This document shows, in pieces, positions 1-9,400 of a stretch of 14,313 nucleotides of DNA. The notes below the pieces were generated by a model, which saw only the letters and a program-made list of their open reading frames with translations, had not been told where the DNA came from and did not search any database. The position numbers were made by a program, and so were the translations under genes. The DNA comes from Discostella pseudostelligera (taxonomy: Eukaryota > Bacillariophyta > Thalassiosirophyceae > Thalassiosirales > Thalassiosiraceae). How positions within the stretch are numbered: the stretch's first letter is position 1; every line of letters starts with the position of its first letter. The stretch is taken from assembly GCA_036940085.1 (NCBI GenBank), contig JALLBK010000808.1, positions 1 through 14,313 on the forward strand. Direction: 5' to 3'.

Positions 1-296
1 ACTTTCAGGCCAGCTGTGAAGATCGGGTTTGTGCTTCAACCAGTCTGAGACATATCCGTCTGAGACTTAAGCACTTTCAAGTCCCCTGCGCTACGACCAA
101 CACCGGCAAGAGCGACACGAGCACATTACTTTTGCACCCGCCCTCTATCGTATGGCTATCGTATCTTCCATAGTACTCCTACAATCTAGAACATGTGCAC
201 CAACAACAGGAGACCACCCGATCGATTGCCATGATGTCTTGTTGTCCGTGTAACACTCTATATCGTGATGCTACTTCTATTTACAGCCAGCGCATC
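1..296. other. 5' flank of the Ctr-fusion gene
   Basis: No gene is supported here. The nine-base word GTCTGAGAC occurs twice (43-51 and 58-66) and is nearly palindromic, so it could be a regulatory direct repeat, but nothing else supports that. The reading frame of the downstream gene is open from 195, but the codon at 195 is GTG. The first in-frame ATGs are at 231 and 234, and the preferred start is 297. Confidence 0.4.
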
Positions 297-2646
297 ATGA
301 CGACATTGAAAATTGCATTCGTACTACTGGCCCTTGGTCCATCAATGTTCATATCGACAGCCTCGGCCAGTGATGGGATAGATCTGCCACGGATTTCTAC
401 CGTTAGGCTGCGATCCACCTTATCTTCTGACCAATTTGTTTTGAACCTACACCAGCTCCTCTATGACTCGCATGGCATTCTACGCATATCTGTAGACAAC
501 GATTCATCTGGAAATACCAACAACTACAACTTTTCGAAACTTAGAAAGCGTGCCTTGGGACACTTGTGTGATTGTCCCACGCTATCATCTTCCGTATCGT
601 CGAGCCATTCGGGCGTAATCACTACTTCTTTTGCGGAAGCTGCTAAATTATACCCGAAAGATCTACAACTGATTACACTTCCGGATGGAACACTTCGGCA
701 AACATTGGCAAGTGCAACAGTCGGATTCGATGATAGTGGGACTGCTACTAATGGAGAGAGCGGGGGAGGGAGGTTGCACTCGGCAGTGGCGCTCGAGCTT
801 CCATCGTGGGTTGGTGACGATTGTGGGCAAGATGCATATAATTCATTTGAGGAATTGAGGGATGCCGTCGCCGAGGCGGTGGATTTGTTTGTAAGTCGAT
901 TGGATCGGGAAAAGAAGCAATCTAATAAGGGAAAAGATCAACTCAATGGAGGTGATCATCATCACAGCTATCGCCAGATTTTATCAGATGCGAATCATCT
1001 CGAACATTTTCATGTGTACACCAAAACATGGAACGATGTGGGGGGAGGCATGGGGGAACGTGAAGAGTTGCAATGGAATGGAGAGGATCGTATGCAAGGT
1101 CATGATTCAGCTACGTTAGATTATCATACCGATGCAGGATTTTTTCTTTCGTTTGTCCCAGCCATGAATTGCCGATCTCGGACAACTGATAACACTTCCT
1201 TCTTTTTGAAAGGGGTAGAGGAACCAGTAGCGTTTGAAGAAGATGAAGTGGTGATCATGATGGGGGCGGGTGCTCAACATTGGCTCCCTCCTGGCGTCAA
1301 CAGTCAAGAGCAAGAGTTTCTTGCAGCATCACATGCGCTTCGTCTACCACACGGTACTCATCGAGCATGGTATGGCAAAATGCACCTTTTGCCTACCTCA
1401 TTCACTTCAATTGGTAGGGCTGCTCTACCCTCCTTCCAACTAGTAGACTATACTGCGCACGTTCCGTCCTCTCCGGTGGACGGTTGCGGAATCATCTCGT
1501 CATTCAATCAGGACTTCGCCACGAAGCAGTCTTCGGGCACGATACAAAGTCAGAGTCGACGACGACGACGACTTCAGCACGTCAACTCCCCCTCCCAATG
1601 CAACAATTCCACCAATTTTTTCTGCTGGTACCAATGTATCGACATACCCAGCAGCGATCTCGCCGAGCAATATGTCCAAGATGGATACTCACTGTATTGT
1701 CTCAACCCTGCATTATTATCATCATCCGACAATCCTATCCTAGACGCCACGGAACCGTGTGAGGGAGGCTTTGTTCATAACTCGCATTGTATCGGAAGTT
1801 GGCAAAAGACAGATGCGAGTGTTCCAGGTTACCAATTGCCTTATGCTGTGCAAAAAGTCGACAACTTATCAACAACAACAACAACAACGGCAACTCATTT
1901 GGGCATGGAGATGGAGGATCAATATTGCTATGGAGGAACGAGTATGTACATGGACGGATTTACCTGGCAGGATACCACCTGCGTCATANGATCAATATTG
2001 CTATGGAGGAACGAGTATGTACATGGACGGATTTACCTGGCAGGATACCACCTGCGTCATATACTTGTTCTCCTCCTGGGTACTGTCGACACCTGGAAAG
2101 TTTGCATTGGCAGCACTCGGTTCCATCTTACTTGGAATTGCGTTGGAGTTCGTATTGTGGAAGCGACGTGGTGTGTATGCACTCCCCGCTGGCCGCCGTC
2201 GATTGTTGCTATCGACCTCGATATATGGACTACAACTCGCCATTGGATACTTGATTATGCTGGTCATCATGACCTATTCGGGTCCACTGTTTATAAGCAC
2301 TGTGGGTGGTATGATGTTGGGTCATATATTGTTTAATGCTCAGGATTCGTTAGCAAGGCAGTGGAGGGAGAAGCATAGTCGAACGGAGATGATGAATGGA
2401 GATACGTATCGAACTGACATGAATGGAGATAGTTCGCTGGAGGCCAATAGCCTCTTTGTGAGGCGAGGGACGAATTCGAATACGGAAATGAACTCCTACC
2501 AGCATGGAAGAACTGGCGAAGAGGTGGAGCGCATTACACCCTCGCCTCCGGTGGTAGAACATGAGAAATTTTCAGCCACCGAAAGCACAAACTTGAGGAG
2601 TGATGTAGCGGATGGAGCCACCCCATGCTGCCAGTACACCCTCTAA
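297..2646 (+). CDS. 2OG-Fe(II)-oxygenase-like ectodomain fused to a Ctr/SLC31-type copper transporter domain (frame broken by an assembly artefact)
   Basis: Probably a membrane protein that moves Cu(I) and carries a large lumenal or extracellular domain. Start 297 is chosen because it opens directly into a signal peptide (hydrophobic core KIAFVLLALG, then an Ala/Ser-rich cleavage region); in-frame ATGs at 231/234 are alternatives. Residues about 40-380 look like a 2-oxoglutarate/Fe(II) oxygenase: H277-x-D279 (HTD), distal H346, and R356 ten residues later in HRAWYGKM. A polybasic run R421-R425 and a Cys-rich segment follow. The C-terminus has Ctr hallmarks: M550-Y-M552, three hydrophobic segments (about 578-597, 614-635, 637-655), M630xxxM634 and G647xxxG651. 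The frame shifts at the n (1989). If one 72-bp copy and the n are counted once, a single frame of about 758 residues runs to the TAA at 2644-2646. The Ctr call is firm; the oxygenase call is moderate and activity is unknown. Confidence 0.85.
1558..1572 (+). repeat. (GAC)5 microsatellite encoding a polyarginine run
   Basis: Five GAC units in a row. Read in the gene's frame as CGA codons, they give five consecutive Arg between the oxygenase-like domain and the Cys-rich linker. Confidence 0.7.
1870..1887 (+). repeat. (CAA)6 microsatellite encoding polythreonine
   Basis: Six CAA units. In the reading frame of the Ctr-fusion gene they are read as ACA and encode a Thr-rich spacer just before the Met-rich start of the Ctr domain. 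Such a tract is likely to vary in length between alleles. Confidence 0.7.
1917..2061. repeat. Exact 72-bp direct duplication around a single unresolved base (probable unmerged contig overlap)
   Basis: Bases 1917-1988 and 1990-2061 are identical and separated only by n at 1989. The extra 73 bases are not a multiple of three, so they shift the frame of the Ctr-fusion gene. Counting one copy and dropping the n puts the upstream frame (oxygenase to MYM motif) in register with the downstream frame (membrane segments to stop). This is what two overlapping contig ends scaffolded with a token gap would look like. A real tandem repeat is much less likely. Confidence 0.93.
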
Positions 2647-2792
2647 AATATATTTAGCTGATCGCGATGTAGGTTGGGAAGGTCGCATAAGATAACTGAT
2701 GCTGAGACTAATGTTCCAAATATTGAAAGGTCTCACTCATCTTCTGGTCTCATCGTCACTGCTGGAATGCCGGATGGACGACCGTATTATAT

Positions 2793-2801
2793 ATTCCCGC
2801 C
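2793..2801 (+). promoter_or_regulatory. E2F/DP-like site upstream of MSH5 (ATTCCCGCC)
   Basis: Close match to the E2F consensus TTTCCCGCC, about 225 nt before the MSH5 start codon and followed directly by ATTTTCGC. Prediction from sequence only. Confidence 0.4.
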
Positions 2802-2819
2802 ATTTTCGCTACACGATTC

Positions 2820-2827
2820 TTCCCGCT
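2820..2827 (+). promoter_or_regulatory. E2F/DP-like site upstream of MSH5 (TTCCCGCT)
   Basis: Second E2F-like core in the same orientation, about 20 nt after the first. The clustering makes chance somewhat less likely. Confidence 0.33.
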
Positions 2828-2920
2828 ATTTTCTTCCCTTCTCGAAATTCATAGAGATACTTAACAAATTTTGAAATTAAAACTTGAAATTGAAAAAGAT
2901 ACTTAGGGGACTTCGATTTT

Positions 2921-2931
2921 CCTCCCGCCAA
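2921..2931 (+). promoter_or_regulatory. E2F/DP-like site upstream of MSH5 (CCTCCCGCCAA)
   Basis: Third CCCGCC core, about 95 nt before the MSH5 ATG. It is the weakest match on the T side but shares the core and orientation with the other two. Confidence 0.33.
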
Positions 2932-3017
2932 TTTCATCATTGACATCGCGGCGGAGTTCGAATTCGAGACATCGAACTCGATCAATCAAAGGATGATAGA
3001 GACGGAAGCTGAGCGCC

Positions 3018-6000
3018 ATGGCCATGAGACGAGGAGCGGCAGCAGCAATATCATCGGTGGGGAACCGTCATGGCAATGACAATGGCAGCTACAGCAGCGG
3101 TCCGTCTGATCGAGGTCGAGGAGGAGGCCGCGGCCATCATCGAGGCGGAGGCGGCGGTGGACCATGGCATCGCGGCGGCATCACTGACGGAGGTGCTAAT
3201 CGCGGCCGAAGGACAAATAATAACAACAATGACAGCAACACTGTCGCCATGGGAGATTCTTCACGACGTGACAACAGAGCTAGAGTTGGAGCAGTAGACA
3301 GTTCCTCTGCCGGCGACAACGACAACGACTATGCCAATGATGATAATGACGATGCCAATGGTTTTGGCAATGCCGCCGCACCCAACACCGAACCAGCCCT
3401 ACGAGTCCTATCCTTCTACGAACACGGCTCTCACATATCGTTCGCGTTCTATTCCGAAGATGAGAATGAAATTGTATTCGAGGACGCCACTGCTCACTCT
3501 GGTGAAGGGACAGAACGGATAGTTCAAAGTGTGCTATTGGAAACGAGACCGAATTTAGTATTGGTGGGAAATAAGGTGGTGGCGAATACACCATTGTTGG
3601 AATGTTTGACTACTATGCCAATTATGGTGGATGGTGATAGTAGTGCAACAAATGGCATGCATCAATTGAACGATGCAGCACGCAATTCCGCAGGAACGGC
3701 AACAACAAGCAGCAGCATTCCCTATCAACTTCTCAAATCCTCCGCCTTCGAACCACGACAGTGCCGTTCGGCCATTCTATATAAGCTACGTGTCTTGACT
3801 TTGATGCGTAATCATTCATCGATGGAGTTTCCAAATGACGAGTTTGCCCGTGGTAATGAAATTTGCACGGATACCACCACTGCCGCCATGGGAATTGGAC
3901 TGCATTATTCAACTACAACCTCTTCCTCATCATCATTCCATCAACCATCCAACTTTCATTCCCTCGCTTCAATTATCGATTTTGATTCATCCACGCTCGT
4001 TCGTGCTCTTGGTGCACTCATCATATATCTCCGCAATACAGCATTCCGTCTAGAGGAGGGGTTCACTGTAACAGTCAATAGTCTACGACGATGTCCTGCA
4101 TCTGATTCATTTCTACGTCTCGAGGAGTCAACATTGCGGGCCTTGCGAATATTCGCTACCGATCGTCATCCACTTGCCACCGTTACCAAAGCCGGTGGTG
4201 GAGCATCCTCACACCAAAGATCCAAGGAGGGATTCAGTCTATTCGCACTACTCGACAGAACTAAATCCAAGGCAGGTCGTGAACGGTTACGTCAATGGAT
4301 GGCCAAACCACTCCGTGACATTGATTTGATCCACCAACGCCATGTCGGCATTGAATTATTCTTACATTCGGAATGTCATCCCATTGCATCCTTGCTATCC
4401 GATCGAATGTCGGCAGTGGGGAGTATGGATTCGATATTATTACGAATGCAACGATGTTGTGCACAGTCGAATGATTTTTTGGTGTTGGGTCGAATGTTGG
4501 ATGCTTCGTATGCGATTATTGTAACATTAGGTGGAGAATTGCGAGAGTTGGCATACAAGTTGGATGCAGAAAGTCGTGGAGAATATCAGCAACAATCGCA
4601 ACAGCGCAAGCGTGATGCAATCATGATGGGCAATGATCAAGTACAACAAGAGTATCCGTCAGTGGCCTACCTTGATCAAGTGCTTCAGATGTGTCATGTC
4701 CCGACGATACGAAATCTCAGAGAACGCATTGCATCTGTGGTGGATGAGGAGGCAACTGCCGAGGCGAAGGATCATGTTGTGATACATTACGGTTTCCATG
4801 AAGAGTTGGATCGAGCCAAGGATACATTTCAGTCATTGTCTGGTGAGCTTGTCAATGGCGACTTTAATCAATTATGCATACTAGGGTGTGTTTCCTTCTG
4901 TTTCAGTGTTCTTACTCGCTTGGCTCATCTTGCTGCAGAGACCCTATCCGAAGTAGGCCGACAGGTATTGTCCAAGCATCAAGATCTGATATCGCTCAAG
5001 GTTGTTTTCTTGCCACAAGTAAGTTTGACTTGTTCGTCGGTTGTATATTTGTCAACGTTTATATCTCTTATCTGACAATTGTTTGTATTCCTTCCTTCAT
5101 TTCAAAGGTTGGCTTCTTAATCTCGATTGATAAGCGCCAGCACTCTCACGATGAAGCTACGAACACATTCCCCACCGTACCAGAGGATTTTGAATTTGTC
5201 TTCGTTCAGGATCACGATGCCTTCTTCAAATCTGACGAGATGAATCAGCTCGATGAGGAGATTGGAGACCTAGATGCCTTCATCAAGGATACGGAGGCAT
5301 TGATCGTGAGCGATTTAGAAGAAGAGATACTGGAGTGTGAAAGCGAGCTTCGGACCACATTCAGCATGTTGGCCGACTTGGATTGCATACTCTCCCTTGC
5401 TGGTTGTGCCGTCGATCTCAATTTTGTGAGACCTGAGATATGTCCAGCAGAAGTGGGAGTAATATCCATCGAGAATGGTAGGCATCCGCTTCAGGAATTG
5501 ATTGTCAACGATGAGTTCATCCCAAATGACACCTTGATGGATAATAACAACCGGGTGATGATTGTCACTGGTCCCAACTTTAGCGGAAAGAGCTGCTATG
5601 CAAGGCAAGTTGGTATTTTGGTTTACTTGACTCACATTGGATCCTACCTTCCCTGCGATTCCGCCAAGATCTCAATTATGGATCAGATCATTGTGAACTT
5701 TGGTGATGTTGAGACGTGTTCTGTGCCACAGAGCACATTCCAGAGGGATTTGACACAAATGGCTGGAATTATGCGTAAAAGCACACCTAATTCGCTCGTA
5801 TTGATTGATGAGTTTGGCAAAGGCAAGTTTCTCAACCTTATCTTTCGTGCACTTTGTCATGCTCGTTAATGCTGATGTCAAACAATCCACACGTATTATT
5901 TCAGGCACTGCACCTACATCCGGCATTGCAGTTATGACATCCGTTATTCATCACCTTGCTCAAATCAAGTGTAAGGTTGTCTGCACTACTCACTTCCTCG

Positions 6001-6380
6001 AGATGTTCTCACTCGGTCTCCTTCAAGAATCCAATGGCGGAATCAAGGCCGTTCGGATGAGGATTCATGCGCCTGAATCAGATGAAGATGATGCAATACC
6101 ACTGTTCAAATTGGAAGACGGGGTAGCATGCTCATCTGCTGGCCTTGTCTGCGCGAGGATGGCGGGGTTGAATAAGAAAGTAGTCGACAGAGCTTCAGAT
6201 ATTATAACAGCACTCAAAGAAGGAACGCAGGTTCGGCCCCTGTCGGAGAGTATGAATGCTAATTCTCCATTCCAACCGAATGTTCGGTCCGCCATTCGGC
6301 TCTTTCTTGCTGTTGACTCCTGGATCAACGCAACGGATGAAGATCTCCTTCTACTCCAGGAGCTCGTCGGCCGTATGTAG
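3018..6380 (+). CDS. MSH5: MutS homologue 5 (meiotic crossover factor), three exons
   Basis: MSH5 pairs with MSH4 as a clamp that stabilises Holliday-junction intermediates in meiosis; it does not repair mismatches. Exons are 3018-5018, 5108-5822 and 5905-6380, about 1063 residues against roughly 800-900 usually. The excess is mainly an N-terminal Gly/Arg/Asn/Asp-rich tail (residues 1 to about 120, RGG-like at about 30-60). The connector-like region follows (LSFYEHGSHISF, near 130), then the MutS core with FSLFALLDRTKSKAGRERL at 406. The ATPase has Walker A GPNFSGKS (822-829), Walker B LVLIDE (D901, E902), the MSH5-type FGKGT (903-907, where other MutS proteins have a GRGT-like sequence) and switch His935 in TTHF. 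The mismatch-recognition domain I appears absent, as expected for MSH5. Both introns are supported because splicing restores conserved motifs. The start is the first ATG; a downstream Met is possible. Confidence 0.93.
5019..5107 (+). other. MSH5 intron 1 (GT-AG, 89 nt, phase 0)
   Basis: Donor CAA|GTAAGT and acceptor TTTCAAAG|GTT. The frame reads into a stop at 5075 if it is not removed. Splicing joins VVFLPQ to VGFLISI, the conserved MSH5 segment. Confidence 0.92.
5823..5904 (+). other. MSH5 intron 2 (GC-AG class, 82 nt, phase 1)
   Basis: Donor AAAG|GCAAGT and acceptor ATTTCAG|GCAC. Splicing gives the conserved FGKGT-APTSG of MSH5. No GT donor in the vicinity does so. Without splicing the frame stops at 5869. 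Confidence 0.9.
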
Positions 6381-6462
6381 TCAGAAAAGACCTTGCTATA
6401 TAACCGCAGCTGCAATTAGACATGATTCATTCAAATGACAAATTTGCATTTAGTACGGTATA
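6381..6462. other. Convergent intergenic gap between MSH5 and TOP2
   Basis: Only 82 nt separate the two stop codons, so both 3' UTRs and their poly(A) signals must lie here or inside the opposite gene. The transcripts probably overlap in antisense. Confidence 0.7.
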
Positions 6463-9400
6463 TCATAGATGAGGCTCAAGTCTATCTAAATCTTCATTCC
6501 ACAAGTCTTCAGCTCTGATGTTCTGTATCTTTTTCAGTTTCTCATCTGTTTTTGTGGCCTCATCGTTGAGAGATTCGATTTTATCCGAAGTCAAAGACGA
6601 CAAGGGCATATTTAGCAGGTAGTCATATTCATTGATTGATCCCTTTTGGCTTTCATCGTCAAGTTTTGAGCCATCGTCAACGACCTCCGCTGAGCGACGC
6701 TTTGCGACAGCGTTGTTCATCTTTATGGAATCGAGCTCACTGAGCTTGGAAAATTTCATATCTTCCAACACAGCGATTGTTGCTTCTTTCGACTTTCGAC
6801 CACGGAGAAGATCAATTTTCTCCGCTGATACCATCTCAACAAACCTAGCTTTATTCCTCGTTAGTGCGGCAGCAAATTCCAAATTGCTTTCAAGAACCGA
6901 CTTTCGATCACAGTAAAGATCTAGGCGCACTGGAAAGAACTCATTGGCGATTTGTTCTGGTGTCTTATACCGAATAATTTTCGTCCGTGATGAGAATGCA
7001 TGCATACTGGATTAGTAGTGGTGCAATGATATTATTGCGGGCAAGTGTTTCGTGTTAGTGCAGAGTGTTTGATGCAAGAAATGCATACAGAATGAAGAGT
7101 AACCGTATTCATCGAACAAGAAGACAAAGAACTGAATTGAACTCACTTTCTAGTTGAAACTTCACTTTGAAGCTTGAATGATTTGTGGATGTCGCCGTTC
7201 ATTAATCGCTCGAGCTCAGATACATCAACTTTGACATCAAACGATACTTTCGTGGTTGTATGGTTTTCAACGAAGGATTGTATTTTGCCTTTCTTCATCA
7301 TATCCACTAGATACTTCTTGTAACTGTTGGTCCAAACCCCTACAGGAAGCTCGGTAATTGACACGGATGATTCCGACGTCTTTGTAATAATTCCTTTGGT
7401 CATATATGAACCATGTTTTTCATCAACAGTGATATCTCCAGTAAAGTCTCTTACCCAAGGCTTTATCGGTGGAAGATCCATCTTTGGGAGATCCTTACTC
7501 CGGTCAATCATTGCTCGAACACATGCTAGCACGTCACGAGGGTTGTGTTGCGGGATGACTGTGCTCCAACCAGTGCCAATCCCCTTACAGCCGTTTATCA
7601 ATAAGAGTGGAATGACAGGGCAAAAGTATTCAGGTTCAATACGTTGTCCCTCCTCCTCTTTGTAGTTTAGCAGCTGTATCGCAATTGAAGATGTGAGATT
7701 TGTGTATTCATCAAACATAATCAGGTCTAGTAGGTTGTAAGAACGATGTATTTACTCACCATGTCATCAACGTCGGGAAAAAGAAGTCTTGCCAGTGGCG
7801 AGAGGTGAGTGAAGATATATCGTGGAGAGGCCGCATCGCTGCCACCCATAAGACGCGTGCCGAATTGACCGGACGGGGTAAGCAAGTTGATATTATTTGA
7901 TCCCACAAAATCTTGAGCCATGCCAATAATTGTCGAGTGCAAACTAGCTTCTCCGTGATGATAGGCTGTATGTTCCGCGCAATATCCGGCGAGTTGGGCA
8001 ACTTTAACTTCATCTTTCAGATTCCTTTTGAAACAAGCATAGAGTACCTTTCGCTGAGAGGGTTTTAGCCCGTCAATTACACTGGGAAGGGCTCGTACAT
8101 TGTTGGCATTTGAGAAATGAATGAGTTCATTGTCCACAAAGTCTCCGTATGTGACACTATTCCCATCATTTTCGTCGATGCTCAGAGTAGACTTGATGTC
8201 GTACTTCTTTAAGATCCAATCTTTGCGTTCGTCGGCACGATCTTTCCCAAATGCCATGTCGATTCGCCAGCCATCTTCACTTTCGGATTGCCACCGGAAG
8301 GGACGGTGATGCTTGATAAACGCAGCGAAGTACTCTTTCGCCTCTGCTGATGTGCTCGTTCCCAAACCTTTGTAGTATTTTATTTTCCATTGGCGGATTT
8401 CATCGTCGTCTAACGATTCGCGCCATTTGTTGTATCCGGCCATTGAAAAGAAGGTTACATGCTCCTTCTTCCCTTTTTTGGTTGCTTTTAGGAGTGGCGT
8501 TACAAACATGGACAAAAATGGCCGGTCATTGATCTCACCACTTTCACTATTGCCGATGGGAGGTCGGAGTAATGCCGGCCAGAACTCTCTCAAGAAGTTC
8601 ATGAACAGGCCTTTGATATGTGAACCATCGGCATCCTGATCCGTCATCAACATTACATGCCCATAGCGCAATTCTTTTCGCTCCTCCCAAGTTTCATACG
8701 ACTTCTTGAACTGCAGTCCCAATATTGAGCAAAGCGACTTAATTTCGGCGTTCTTTGCTAATCTTTGAGCGGAAACGTCCCTCACATTCAATAATTTCCC
8801 TCGGAGTGGAAAGACACCGTGATGATCCCGGCCTATTATCTCAAGGCCAGCCACCGCAAGTGCTTTCGCAGAATCACCCTCCGTAAGAATGAGAGTACAG
8901 TCGACACTATTTTTACCTCCAGCAAAATTGGCATCTTCCAGCTTTGGTATCAACAACACCTGACTTTTCGATTGTTTCTTTGAGGCACCTACCGCGTTTA
9001 ACAGCCTTGCAATATTTACCCGCTGTTCTCCCACCGCCATTTTCAATACTTCTTCGACAATTCCTGGTCCTCCAGACTCGCCTGTGTCCACATCATCTTC
9101 CTCCTCAGAATCCTCATCATGATCATCACTAATACGAGTCGTCTCTACCGGCATCACCAATTTGCGAAGGAATCGACTGGGCAACTCATATTGACTTCCA
9201 AAATTCTCTGGATTAGACGTAAGATAGTCTTTCATTTGCGTATCAAACGATGGATTCTCAATCAAACAATTGACACACACCAACAAATTCCTTCGTACAT
9301 TGCGCGGTGTGACAGTGACATCCAGTCGTTTCGAATATTTCTTGTTGATATGATCGGCAATGTAGTTGGATATTTGATCCGCTAAGATATGCACGTGCGT

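Larger units (their letters stand above)
2647..3017. other. Intergenic region: 3' end of the Ctr-fusion gene and promoter of MSH5
   Basis: The stretch is AT-rich, especially 2860-2905, and has no convincing gene. It holds three TCCCGC-core motifs, listed separately. An open frame across 2674-2874 lacks any recognisable protein features and is treated as chance. Confidence 0.6.

Noticed and set aside
195..230. Extension of the Ctr-fusion protein to position 195
   Set aside because: The codon at 195 is GTG, an unlikely start in a nuclear gene, and it would bury the signal peptide behind 34 extra residues.
891..896. Perfect splice donor GTAAGT in the oxygenase-like part
   Set aside because: The frame stays open across it and no strong acceptor follows at a sensible distance, so it is read as coding.
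1990..2336. Continuation of the upstream frame beyond the n
   Set aside because: It yields no recognisable protein, while the shifted frame gives perfect Ctr membrane segments.
3070..3600. Overlapping open frames on both strands over the MSH5 N-terminus
   Set aside because: They follow from the GC-rich low-complexity sequence and show no domain of their own.
7674..7718. Methionine start just before TOP2 exon 2, as if a separate gene began there
   Set aside because: The stretch is intronic; splicing from 7760 to 7673 gives the conserved DDM-LLNYKEEEG joint.
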